Below are positions 43,296 through 50,822 of a stretch of DNA of 50,822 nucleotides, one piece after another; the first letter of the stretch is position 1, and every line of letters starts with the position of its first letter. The stretch covers positions 1 to 50,822 of the forward strand of contig SXUP01000055.1 in NCBI GenBank assembly GCA_005790505.1. Reading direction: 5' to 3'. Under the pieces are notes generated by a model. That model searched no databases. It worked only from the letters and a program-made list of their open reading frames with translations, and was not told where the DNA came from. The position numbers were made by a program, and so were the translations under genes. The stretch is from Actinomycetota bacterium (GTDB lineage: Bacteria; Actinomycetota; Acidimicrobiia; Acidimicrobiales; Ilumatobacteraceae).

Positions 43296-44708
43296 ATGCG
43301 CACTGTTATAAAGAATGGCCATGTGATCAATGCATGGCAGCGCACCGAAGCAGATGTGGTCGTCAGCGATGGTCGAATTGAGGCCGTCATTGAGCGCAAT
43401 GGTGGACCTGGTATTTCGACGGGTGGTTCTGATTTGGTGGTTGACGCCAAGGATTGTCTAGTAATTCCAGGCGGGGTGGATGCCCATGTCCACATGCAAC
43501 TCAACACTGGGGATACAGAATCGTCGGATACTTTTGCGACAGGTTCAATCGCGGCGGCGTGTGGTGGTACGACCACTATTTTGGATTTTTCGGAACAGCG
43601 TGCTGGTGGCAGTGTTCTGGCAAGTTTTGGGCAACGCTTTGCCCAAGCAGAATCACAATGCGTTGTGGACTGGGGTCTTCATCAAGTACTTGGTGGGGTC
43701 AATGCCCAGTCGCTAATCGATGCTCGATTGTTGATTGAGCGCGAAGGGGTGTCGTCCATCAAACTTTTTATGGCATATCCAGGACGCCTCTATAGCGATG
43801 ACGGACAAATGTTGCGAGCCTTGCAGATGTGTTCAGACACCGGGATGATGGCGATGGTGCATGCAGAAAATGGCTTAGCCATCGATGTATTGATCGAGCA
43901 GGCGATTACTGCGGGCAATACGGACCCCATTTTTCATTCTCTTACTCGCCCAGCGGCCTTGGAAGCAGAAGCCGTGCACAGAGCCGCCGTGTTGTCAAGA
44001 GTCGCTGGCGGTGCACCACTTTATATTGTGCACGTATCCAGTTCGGAAGCATTGGCGGAAGTGCGCAATGCGCGCCGCAATGGAACAAACATTTTTGCTG
44101 AAACGTGTCCGCAATATTTGCATTTGTCTCTGGAAAAAACACTTGGAAAAGGTTGGCCCGAAGGTGCAGGTTATATTTGTTCGACGCCACTGCGTTCTGA
44201 GCACGAAACCCATCACACCGATTTATGGAACGGGCTCCGAGAAGACGAATTAGCAGTGGTCAGCACCGACCATTGTCCATTTTGCTTGCGCGAGCAAAAG
44301 CTTATGAATGGACAAACTTTTGAGCGAGTTCCAAACGGCATTGGAGGGGTTGAACATCGGCTAGATCTGATTTATCAGGGTGTGGTGAGTGGTGAGATAA
44401 GTCTTGAGCGTTGGGTAGAGGTGTGTGCTACCGCACCGTCACGATTGTTTGGTCTCGATACCAAGGGAGTTATCGGTGTTGGCTTTGACGCAGACATTGT
44501 GGTGTACGACCCAGCAGCAAGTACCACGATAAGTGCAGCGACGCATCACATGAATCTTGATTACTCGGCCTATGAAGGTTTTGCGCTGCAGGGGGGAGTG
44601 CGAACCGTAATGTCGCGGGGTGATGTGATCGTTGATCGTGGCGTTGTGACTGCCCGTGCTGGGCGGGGCAAGTATCTGCGGCGACAGGTTCCTGCATTGC
44701 TGCGCTAA
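43296..44708 (+). CDS. Dihydropyrimidinase/D-hydantoinase
   Basis: This is a 470-residue cyclic amidohydrolase. The metal ligands are His-x-His in PGGVDAHVHMQL (about residues 58-67), the carboxylated Lys in SSIKLFMAYPG (about 152), His in MVHAEN, His in YIVHVSSSEAL, and Asp in STDHCPF (about 325). This set is that of dihydropyrimidinase and hydantoinase, which open dihydrouracil or hydantoin rings. Allantoinase and dihydroorotase are less likely because of the AYPGRLYSDDGQ loop. The product is cytosolic. No other pyrimidine-breakdown genes are adjacent. The ATG follows TACGCT by six bases, and the stop overlaps the SRPBCC stop by 4 nt. Confidence 0.88.
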   Translation: MRTVIKNGHVINAWQRTEADVVVSDGRIEAVIERNGGPGISTGGSDLVVDAKDCLVIPGGVDAHVHMQLNTGDTESSDTFATGSIAAACGGTTTILDFSEQRAGGSVLASFGQRFAQAESQCVVDWGLHQVLGGVNAQSLIDARLLIEREGVSSIKLFMAYPGRLYSDDGQMLRALQMCSDTGMMAMVHAENGLAIDVLIEQAITAGNTDPIFHSLTRPAALEAEAVHRAAVLSRVAGGAPLYIVHVSSSEALAEVRNARRNGTNIFAETCPQYLHLSLEKTLGKGWPEGAGYICSTPLRSEHETHHTDLWNGLREDELAVVSTDHCPFCLREQKLMNGQTFERVPNGIGGVEHRLDLIYQGVVSGEISLERWVEVCATAPSRLFGLDTKGVIGVGFDADIVVYDPAASTTISAATHHMNLDYSAYEGFALQGGVRTVMSRGDVIVDRGVVTARAGRGKYLRRQVPALLR

Positions 44709-45157
44709 GTCAGGCTATTGAAATTTTGCACAAGTTTTTCAAGTGTCTTTTCGATGCTCACACCATTTTTTTGGGGAGACTTCATCAGGCGCAGTATCAA
44801 TGGCGAGCGAGAATTGTTCCAGTCAAATTGTTCGGTGACTTCTGTTGCGTCGTCCACGGGGGTCAGGATGTAGCGCCAAATGTGTCCGCCAATGTGGCGC
44901 CATGCGATTTGTTTTCCTTCTTCAAACTCCACGACCGTGTTTGTTATTTTGTATGAGACGCCCATGTGCATTTTCATTCCAAACGTGGAGTTGAGACTGA
45001 GGCGTTCAGGTCCGCCAACTTGGGCTGACTTGATGGTGCCGCTGCCGTCGATTTCGCCATGTCTTCGGGGATCAGCCAAGAGATCAAAAATTGGTCCGGG
45101 AGCAGAGGAGACCAGGCGGCTAAACGACACTATTTTTGCTTGATCTGATTTTTTCAT
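44705..45157 (-). CDS. SRPBCC (START-like) family protein
   Basis: This is a 150-residue protein with the SRPBCC pattern. The N-terminal strand and helix VSFSRLVSSAPGPIFDLLADPRRHGEIDG is followed by a series of beta strands forming a ligand pocket, HIWRYILTPVDDATEVTEQFDW, and a long C-terminal helix. Members bind hydrophobic ligands or act in polyketide or lipid handling. Its ATG overlaps the stop of the FAD-dependent oxidoreductase gene (TAATG), and it is the last gene of a three-gene operon. The ligand is unknown, but coupling to an oxidoreductase and an SDR39U1-type epimerase suggests one shared pathway (inference). Confidence 0.82.
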   Translation of the reverse strand: MKKSDQAKIVSFSRLVSSAPGPIFDLLADPRRHGEIDGSGTIKSAQVGGPERLSLNSTFGMKMHMGVSYKITNTVVEFEEGKQIAWRHIGGHIWRYILTPVDDATEVTEQFDWNNSRSPLILRLMKSPQKNGVSIEKTLEKLVQNFNSLT

Positions 45158-46413
45158 TAGCTAAGTCTTACCGATTGGGTGACTGCTTGGGCACATCTGC
45201 GACCAGAAAACATCGCCCCCTCGATTGACCCAGTGTCACGATGGTCGCCACAAACAAATAGCCCGTCACCAAGCGAGACCGACTTTTTGTGATCAAAGGG
45301 CGGTTCTTGTCCAGGTTGACCGTGAGGGATCCGATAGGTGCGCAAGTGTTTCCATGAATCAACTTGGGATCCCCACCAACGGCGCAACTGCACCCGCGCG
45401 ATGTGTTCTAGATCGCCATCACAAATTCCCGGCATTGCGGCGGCGATTAAGTGTTGGCCAACGGGTGCATACGTGCGAGCGGTATTAGACATCACAGCCA
45501 AATTGAGTACGGGGCCTTGACCTTCACCATCGAGAACGATGTAGGAACCGTTCACAGGCGCTGATTCTGCGGCAAAGTACACACAGCCAGCCGCTCGCGA
45601 TATGACAGGTGGCAAATTCAATAATTGTGATGCTGCAGGCCCTTCAGTTGCCACAATGATTGCGCGGGACGCAATGCGGTGACCGCCAGCAAGAGTCACT
45701 TGATGTGGTTGAACAGAAGTGACCATAGTGTTCAAGTGGATAGGGGTGCGTGAAATTCGTGATGCAAGTTGATCTGAGATCGCACCCATGCCTGCTGATG
45801 GAACGCCAACATTGCCCTTGGCAAGCGTGCGAAAGATGATGTCAAACATGCGCCTTGACGTACCCAACGTTGGATCAAGTTGAATTCCACCTACCAGGGG
45901 TCTAAAAAATCGATCAATAATTTGGGAAGAAAATCCTTGGGCGCAAAGCGCTGACGCGGTAGGCAAATCATCACCTCGCAACAAGGCACGTGGATTTGCC
46001 CGAAGGAGTCTGCTGCGCATCAGAGCCACGCGAACTTTGTCTCCGAGTGTCCCGATTGGGGCGAGTGCGGTTGAAGGAAGAGTTTTGGGCCGACGTACGG
46101 GGTCACCAACGACGGTACCTTTGCCGTCCCTCCAGACGATTGCCCCTGGCTCAAAGAGTTGTAGATCAAGTGCGGCAAGATCGAGATGTCGTGGTAGTTC
46201 TGGATACGCAGTAAGCAACACTTGGAATCCGCGATCCAGTAAGAAGCCATCAACATGATCGGTACGCACTCGACCACCGACTCCATCACTTGCTTCAAGG
46301 ACAACAGTGTTGAGATTCTGCTCTTCAAGAACTTTGGCGGCAACTAAACCAGCAAGGCCAGCACCAATGACGACAACATCAACTGCGTCCGGCAGTGCGA
46401 TGCCCGTGCTCAT
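45157..46413 (-). CDS. FAD-dependent amine oxidase/phytoene desaturase-like oxidoreductase
   Basis: This is a 418-residue flavoprotein. The FAD-binding Rossmann motif VVVIGAGLAGLVAAKVL is near residue 13, followed by VVLEASDGVGGRVRTD, the usual GG-motif. A substrate domain occupies the middle, and the C-terminal FAD motif is LFVCGDHRDTGSIEGAMFSGRRCA. It belongs to the broad amine oxidase/phytoene desaturase/protoporphyrinogen oxidase superfamily; no motif fixes the substrate. Its start overlaps the stop of the epimerase gene by 4 nt, and its stop overlaps the SRPBCC start, so all three are one coupled operon. No carotenoid or heme genes are adjacent. Confidence 0.87.
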   Translation of the reverse strand: MSTGIALPDAVDVVVIGAGLAGLVAAKVLEEQNLNTVVLEASDGVGGRVRTDHVDGFLLDRGFQVLLTAYPELPRHLDLAALDLQLFEPGAIVWRDGKGTVVGDPVRRPKTLPSTALAPIGTLGDKVRVALMRSRLLRANPRALLRGDDLPTASALCAQGFSSQIIDRFFRPLVGGIQLDPTLGTSRRMFDIIFRTLAKGNVGVPSAGMGAISDQLASRISRTPIHLNTMVTSVQPHQVTLAGGHRIASRAIIVATEGPAASQLLNLPPVISRAAGCVYFAAESAPVNGSYIVLDGEGQGPVLNLAVMSNTARTYAPVGQHLIAAAMPGICDGDLEHIARVQLRRWWGSQVDSWKHLRTYRIPHGQPGQEPPFDHKKSVSLGDGLFVCGDHRDTGSIEGAMFSGRRCAQAVTQSVRLS

Positions 46414-47306
46414 TTATTCAGTAGTGCTCGCAAGGCAACCTCAAGTGTGGGGTGCACAAACTCGTAGCCGTCGGCTTGCAGAGCTTGGGGAACGACGCGT
46501 TGACCGGTAAACAACAATGCATCTGCCAACTCTCTGCCGAGCAACGCCCTTGGTCCAAAAGGTGGAATCGGCAAGACAGCTGGACGGCCAACAACTGACC
46601 CGAGAACTCTGGTGAATTCTGAGTTGGTGACGGGTTCTGGCGCAGTGAGATTTATTGGTCCACTGACAGAGGAATTCAAGAGATGAATAATGGCTCCAAC
46701 TTCGTCAGCGATTGAGATCCAACTTTGCCATTGACGACCGCTACCGAATTTTCCACCCAAACCCAACCTGAATAGGGGCAGTTGTTTTTTTAGTGCACCA
46801 CCATGTGGAGACAAGACGATACCTGTTCTCAAAAAGACGGTACGGATCCCGGCTTGCTGGGCCGGTGACGCTGCGTCTTCCCATGCTGTGCAGACATCCG
46901 CCAAAAACCCTCGCGAAGTCGTGCTCGATTCGGTTAGTTCTTCGTCATCCCGCGGACCATAGATTCCGATCGCAGAAGAAGATAAAAATACGGATGGGGG
47001 AGCACCCATGGCAGCGAGAGTTGTCGCCAAGAGTGAAGTACCAAGAGTGCGACTTTGAAGAATCTCTTTTTTATAGTCTTCAGTCCAGCGCTTGTCACCA
47101 ATTCCGGCTCCGGCGAGGTGAACTACGGCGTCAATGCCGTTCAACGCTTCCGAGTCAATTGTTGCTTCCCGCGGATTCCATGACACGGTGTTGGGTGCAG
47201 TTGATTTAGAGCGTACGGCTCTGACAACAATGTGACCTTGTTTTGTGAGTTGATCACAAAGTGCAGAGCCGATTAATCCTGTAGAGCCGGTGACGAGAAC
47301 TTTCAT
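46410..47306 (-). CDS. TIGR01777-family epimerase/oxidoreductase (SDR39U1-like)
   Basis: This 298-residue extended SDR has the NAD(P) motif VTGSTGLIGSALCDQL at the N-terminus, VVHLAGAGIGDKRWTEDYKKEILQSR near residue 62, SSSAIGIYG near 110, RTGIVLSPHGGALKKQLPLFRLGLGG, the signature WISIADEVGAI, and the C-terminal DUF1731-like LIPPFGPRALLG-type domain. This is the TIGR01777/YfcH group, whose substrate is not established. TAATCT lies exactly six bases before the ATG on the minus strand, suggesting a leaderless operon start. The two genes downstream are coupled by 4-nt and 1-nt overlaps. Confidence 0.9.
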   Translation of the reverse strand: MKVLVTGSTGLIGSALCDQLTKQGHIVVRAVRSKSTAPNTVSWNPREATIDSEALNGIDAVVHLAGAGIGDKRWTEDYKKEILQSRTLGTSLLATTLAAMGAPPSVFLSSSAIGIYGPRDDEELTESSTTSRGFLADVCTAWEDAASPAQQAGIRTVFLRTGIVLSPHGGALKKQLPLFRLGLGGKFGSGRQWQSWISIADEVGAIIHLLNSSVSGPINLTAPEPVTNSEFTRVLGSVVGRPAVLPIPPFGPRALLGRELADALLFTGQRVVPQALQADGYEFVHPTLEVALRALLNK

Positions 47307-47318
47307 ATGTTTAGATTA
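47307..47318 (-). promoter_or_regulatory. Candidate leaderless promoter of the epimerase operon
   Basis: On the minus strand TAATCT (47313-47318) precedes the ATG at 47306 by six bases. No Shine-Dalgarno sequence is present. The gap to kup (63 bp) holds no other clear signal. Confidence 0.5.
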
Positions 47319-47369
47319 CGGCGGTATCGATGTAGTGGCTAATCTGAGGCGCTTTAATGTCGAAACTGC

Positions 47370-49355
47370 CTAGATTTCCACACGTGTGCCGACTTCGATG
47401 ACCCGATCAATAGGCAACCTGAAGAATCTGCTGGCACTGTCCGCACCACGATTGAGCCAAACAAAAAGATGTTCTTGTAATGGGTTCATGCCGGGCACTT
47501 TGCCGGCGATGATCGACTCGTGCCCAAGAAAATAAGTGACATCTTCTGGAGTGAAGTCAAGCCCAAAGTGTTTGATGGTTCCTAGAGCGTTGTTGACATT
47601 AGGATCTTCCATGAACCCAAAATTCAACCCAACCTCAAATACGCCCGGAGCAATTTTTTTGATCTCAAATCTTCTTTGGGCGCTTACACGGGGCTCATTG
47701 CTGGTTTTTACGGCAACGATGAGGGTCGTGTTGTGCAGAACTTTATTGTGACGCAAGTTGTTTACGAGCGCTGGTGGTGCCTTGCCCAAATCTTTGAATA
47801 AGAAGACAGCAGTACCGGCGACGCGTTTGATGTCGTCTTTTTCATCAAGTACTTCTACGATCTCTCTTTCTCCGCGATGAATTCGTTCCGCGACAAGAGC
47901 GCGACCGCGACGCCATGTTTGCATTTGAATCGTCAACAGCGCACCGATTGCAAGTGCAAACCATCCTCCGTGTGGAATCTTGATGATGTTGGCCCCTAAG
48001 AACCCCATTTCGATAATCAGCAATGGAAAGCACAGCAAAACCGACTTTCCTTTGGACCATCCCCAGCGATCTCTGAGGACGCGGAAAAAGATGAGAGTAG
48101 TTATCGCCATTGTCAAGGTGACGGCAATGCCGTAGGCAGCAGCCAAGTTGGATGAGGATCTAAACCCAAGCACTAATCCGATGCACGCAATCATCAAAGC
48201 CCAGTTAACAAGTGGCACGTAGATCTGGCCGAAGTGCTCTTGCGATGTATGACGAATCTCAATGCGCGGCAAATAATCCAGTTGTACCGCTTGGGCAGTT
48301 AGTGAGAAAACTCCTGAGATAAGCGCTTGTGACGCAATAACGGTGGCAAATGTGGCAAGCAACACGAGTGGTAGAAGTAGTGGGGCAGGAGCCATGCGGA
48401 AAAAGACACTTTCAATATCTTCTGGGTGGGTAAGCAAAAAAGCACCTTGACCCCAATAATTTAGAAGAAGGGCAGGCAACACAATTGCGTACCAACCCAC
48501 CGTGATGGGTCGTCGACCAAAGTGACCCATGTCTGCGTATAGAGCCTCGCCACCTGTGACAACTAAAAAGATAGAGCCGAGTGATAAAAACGCCTTGCCA
48601 GATTCATGGGTGAAATATTGAATGGCGTAAAAAGGGTTTACAGATGCGATGATTCCGGGATCTGGGATAATTTTTGAGAGCCCAAGTAGTGCAAGTGTGA
48701 AAAACCACAGCATCATCACCGGACCAAAAACTTTTCCGACGGCGCCGGTGCCCCGCTTTTGCACCAGGAAAAGTCCAAGTAAAATTGCAATTGCGATCGG
48801 GATAACCCAGGCATCAAATGAGGAAGAAACTTCCCCGAGTCCCTCAACAGCGCTTAAAACTGAAATTGCAGGGGTGATTATTCCGTCCCCATAGAGAAGG
48901 GCAGTCCCAAAAACCCCAAGAGCCACAAGAATTCCCGCTCTTTTCGCAGCAGAGATATTTTTTGGAATGACCAGAGACGTAAGTGCCAATATTCCGCCCT
49001 CGCCATCGTTGTCTGCGCGCATCACGAACAACAAATATTTGATTGAGATAATAATGACGAGAGACCAAAATGCAAGCGAACAGACGCCGAACACATTGAT
49101 GCGGTCGACTGTCATTATGTGGGATTCTTCGGTAAATGCCTCCTTGAGCGCATAGAGGGGACTGGTTCCAATATCGCCAAAAACCACACCAATTGCCCCT
49201 AGTGCGAGAGCACCAGTTTTTGCTGAAGAATGATTGGCGCGATTTTGACCGTCATTCAAGTCAGATTCGGATTGAATCTTCTTTGCTTCCGCGTCGGCGA
49301 TCGCTCTCTTGGCAAAGTCGACCGACTCTGGACCTGCAGTGTTGTCGGATCCCAC
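47370..49355 (-). CDS. kup: Kup-family potassium uptake protein
   Basis: Kup imports K+ with protons across the cytoplasmic membrane. The 661-residue protein has a polar N-terminal tail of about 45 residues, then ALGAIGVVFGDIGTSPLYALKEAF, the family signature, ADNDGEGGILALTSL, and about 12 transmembrane segments up to roughly residue 480. A cytoplasmic C-terminal domain follows (HNTTLIVAVKTSNEPR, FGFMEDPNV, YFLGHESI). The Asp of the first helix motif and the Glu of GEGG are conserved. The start is a GTG at 49355 with no strong ribosome binding site; the tail before the first helix is slightly long. Regulation is not evident. Confidence 0.93.
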   Translation of the reverse strand: MGSDNTAGPESVDFAKRAIADAEAKKIQSESDLNDGQNRANHSSAKTGALALGAIGVVFGDIGTSPLYALKEAFTEESHIMTVDRINVFGVCSLAFWSLVIIISIKYLLFVMRADNDGEGGILALTSLVIPKNISAAKRAGILVALGVFGTALLYGDGIITPAISVLSAVEGLGEVSSSFDAWVIPIAIAILLGLFLVQKRGTGAVGKVFGPVMMLWFFTLALLGLSKIIPDPGIIASVNPFYAIQYFTHESGKAFLSLGSIFLVVTGGEALYADMGHFGRRPITVGWYAIVLPALLLNYWGQGAFLLTHPEDIESVFFRMAPAPLLLPLVLLATFATVIASQALISGVFSLTAQAVQLDYLPRIEIRHTSQEHFGQIYVPLVNWALMIACIGLVLGFRSSSNLAAAYGIAVTLTMAITTLIFFRVLRDRWGWSKGKSVLLCFPLLIIEMGFLGANIIKIPHGGWFALAIGALLTIQMQTWRRGRALVAERIHRGEREIVEVLDEKDDIKRVAGTAVFLFKDLGKAPPALVNNLRHNKVLHNTTLIVAVKTSNEPRVSAQRRFEIKKIAPGVFEVGLNFGFMEDPNVNNALGTIKHFGLDFTPEDVTYFLGHESIIAGKVPGMNPLQEHLFVWLNRGADSASRFFRLPIDRVIEVGTRVEI

Positions 49356-49424
49356 GGTTAGGAGTTGCTACTTTCGTGCAGGCAAGAAATTTGCGATGAA
49401 TAAAATGTAGACACAATGGTTTTT

Positions 49425-50423
49425 CTAGGTGTAAGTGACTGCGGCATATCTGGAAAGTTTGTCGAGGCGATGTTGGGCATCAATAAGTCTCACAGTTCCT
49501 GACAAAGAACGCATTACGAGGCTCTGGGTGCTGGCACCCTTTGAGTCAAAGCGAACACCTCGCAAAAGTTCACCGTCTGTGACTCCAGTGGCTGCAAAAA
49601 AACAATTGTCACCTTTGACTAGGTCATTAGAGGTGAGCACCTTGCTTAGGTCGTACCCAGCAGCGATAGCAGAACTACGCTCACGTTCGTCTCGTGGCCA
49701 AAGGCGGCCCTGTATTTCACCACCCATGCACTTTAGTGCTGCTGCGGAAATGACGCCTTCAGGCGTGCCACCGATGCCGATCAAAATATCAACACCGGCA
49801 TCTGGCCACGCCGTGGCAACTGAGCCAAAAATATCTCCGTCCGTAATTAGTTTTATTCGAGCTCCTGTCTTGCGGACTTCTTCAATCAACTCAAAATGGC
49901 GAGGTCGATCCAGAATCATGACCGTTAGGTCACGCACTGATTCTCCTTTGGCTTTTGCGACCCAACGTAAATTCTGCTCGGTACTCGCGGTGATGTCGAT
50001 GTGCCCAACGGCCTGTGGGCCGACGACAATTTTTTCCATGTACATACATGGACCAGGATCGAACATGGTGTCACGCTCAGACACCGCAATAACCGAAATA
50101 GCGTTACCTAGACCAAGAGAAGTAAGCGTTGTTCCATCTATTGGATCCACTGCAACATCTGTGCGTGGCTGGGATCCGTCACCAACATTTTCGCCGTTGA
50201 AGAGCATTGGTGCATTGTCTTTTTCGCCTTCACCAATAACTACGATGCCGTCCATGCACACAGTAGAAAGAACCGTACGCATTGCCTCGACCGCTGCTTG
50301 GTCGGCACCATTTTTGTCGCCACGCCCAACCCAACGAGATCCTGCAAGTGCGGCAGATTCGGTGACGCGCACAAGTTCCATGGCCAGGTTGCGGTCCGGC
50401 TTTTGAGTAGCGCGTTCGTTCAT
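49425..50423 (-). CDS. glpX: Fructose-1,6-bisphosphatase class II
   Basis: GlpX hydrolyses fructose 1,6-bisphosphate in gluconeogenesis. The 332-residue protein has [31 protein letters not shown] at the N-terminus, the metal site [52 protein letters not shown] and [20 protein letters not shown], all as in the actinobacterial enzyme. The frame continues to a TTG at 50474, which would abut the divergent gene. The ATG at 50423 lies seven bases after TACGGT and is preferred, leaving a 54-bp divergent promoter region. Confidence 0.94.
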   Translation of the reverse strand: MNERATQKPDRNLAMELVRVTESAALAGSRWVGRGDKNGADQAAVEAMRTVLSTVCMDGIVVIGEGEKDNAPMLFNGENVGDGSQPRTDVAVDPIDGTTLTSLGLGNAISVIAVSERDTMFDPGPCMYMEKIVVGPQAVGHIDITASTEQNLRWVAKAKGESVRDLTVMILDRPRHFELIEEVRKTGARIKLITDGDIFGSVATAWPDAGVDILIGIGGTPEGVISAAALKCMGGEIQGRLWPRDERERSSAIAAGYDLSKVLTSNDLVKGDNCFFAATGVTDGELLRGVRFDSKGASTQSLVMRSLSGTVRLIDAQHRLDKLSRYAAVTYT

Positions 50424-50462
50424 TTCCTCTACCGTAGCAAGACGAGGCCGAACCTTAGGCTC

Positions 50463-50477
50463 TAGAGTTATCAATGC
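50463..50477 (+). promoter_or_regulatory. Candidate leaderless promoter of the 50478 gene
   Basis: TAGAGT (50463-50468) lies nine bases before the ATG at 50478, in the short divergent gap with glpX. There is no Shine-Dalgarno sequence. Confidence 0.35.
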
Positions 50478-50822
50478 ATGAGCACCCGCAAGCTTATTTT
50501 GACTGCTCTTATATGCGGCCTAGCCATCATGTTGGCGGGAGGCATTAAATTGTTCCAGACGGCAAATAATGACAAAGAGATAGAGATTTTGGCCATTGGT
50601 CAAGAGGCAGTGCTAGGGGACATGACGGTGTCGGTGAGGTCAATTGAACAGGGTCTCCAAGGAACCATTGTGGCCGTACAGATGATGGGAGTTGATGGTG
50701 CTGACATCAATGAAGGCTGGCGCTTGTTGACGGGTGCGACAGTGCTGCAGCCCTCAGTGGCTGGCTCACAAAACAGTGTGCCTTGCGCCACATTGAGTAT
50801 CGATACGGCGGTGTCGTGTGAC
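50478..50822 (+). CDS. N-terminal part of a membrane-anchored hypothetical protein
   Basis: This gene is cut by the window end, with 115 residues visible. The N-terminus is [26 protein letters not shown], a short basic stretch and one transmembrane segment. It is followed by an extracellular part that looks beta-rich, with repeats of the type [16 protein letters not shown] and [12 protein letters not shown] and two cysteines before the end (SVPCATL, AVSCD) that could form a disulfide. The pattern is like the DUF4352 or Ig-like telokin proteins of Gram-positive bacteria, but I cannot assign it. It is divergent from glpX. Confidence 0.6.
   Translation, partial: MSTRKLILTALICGLAIMLAGGIKLFQTANNDKEIEILAIGQEAVLGDMTVSVRSIEQGLQGTIVAVQMMGVDGADINEGWRLLTGATVLQPSVAGSQNSVPCATLSIDTAVSCD

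Noticed and set aside
49435-50406. 323-residue open frame on the plus strand opposite glpX
   Set aside because: It lies entirely antisense to the well-conserved glpX gene, is rich in Ser, Pro and Arg as expected of a shadow frame, and shows no known motif.

Overview
The window looks like the chromosome of a compact, moderate-GC actinobacterium, most likely of the class Acidimicrobiia (inference; no marker gene was searched). The support is a PASTA-domain kinase-like protein, an NdgR/LtbR-type IclR regulator divergent from leuCD, the long actinobacterial leuA, a homodimeric AceE, two families tied to mycothiol (MDMPI/DinB and Rv2466c-like DsbA), and many starts placed 6-9 nt after a TANNNT -10 element, which suggests leaderless mRNAs. 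Genes are very tightly packed: all twelve convergent junctions are 14 nt or shorter or overlap. No mobile element, CRISPR array, prophage or rRNA was seen.

Layout. 1-5.7 kb: C-terminus of a probable DNA ligase, a membrane-anchored unknown, a PASTA pseudokinase, an SDR, an MFS exporter and an SCP2 protein. 5.7-14.6 kb: serA, then (minus) leuA-ferredoxin-pyrF, a DEAD-box helicase, leuCD (minus) and their IclR neighbour. 14.6-22.6 kb: a kinase-like phosphotransferase, an unknown, nadABC, an ABC1 kinase with an alpha/beta hydrolase, and greA. 22.6-27 kb: leuB, ilvE, an isoleucine leader peptide with attenuator, citramalate synthase and an unknown. 27-31 kb: DUF2237, a VIT-type transporter, gltX, a YdcF protein, tRNA-Gln(CTG), tRNA-Glu(CTC) and a secreted polysaccharide deacetylase. 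31-36.6 kb: MFS, unknowns, mycothiol-linked enzymes, a hydrolase and galE. 36.6-42 kb: HhH-GPD protein, aceE, RNase H, SDR and a DUF3445 protein. 42-50.8 kb: argJ, dihydropyrimidinase-like enzyme, an SRPBCC/amine-oxidase-like/epimerase operon, kup, glpX and a truncated membrane-anchored unknown.

The central theme is branched-chain amino acid synthesis. LeuA, LeuB, LeuCD and IlvE make leucine. Citramalate synthase with LeuB and LeuCD can feed isoleucine without threonine deaminase. The most striking regulatory feature is a matched pair of attenuators. An 11-residue leader with three consecutive Leu codons precedes leuA, and a 25-residue leader ending in four Ile codons and one Leu codon precedes the citramalate synthase gene. 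Each is followed by a small hairpin and a classic intrinsic terminator, and each leader starts exactly 6 nt after a -10 hexamer, so both appear to be translated from leaderless transcripts. These two are the only clear intrinsic terminators I could find in the window.
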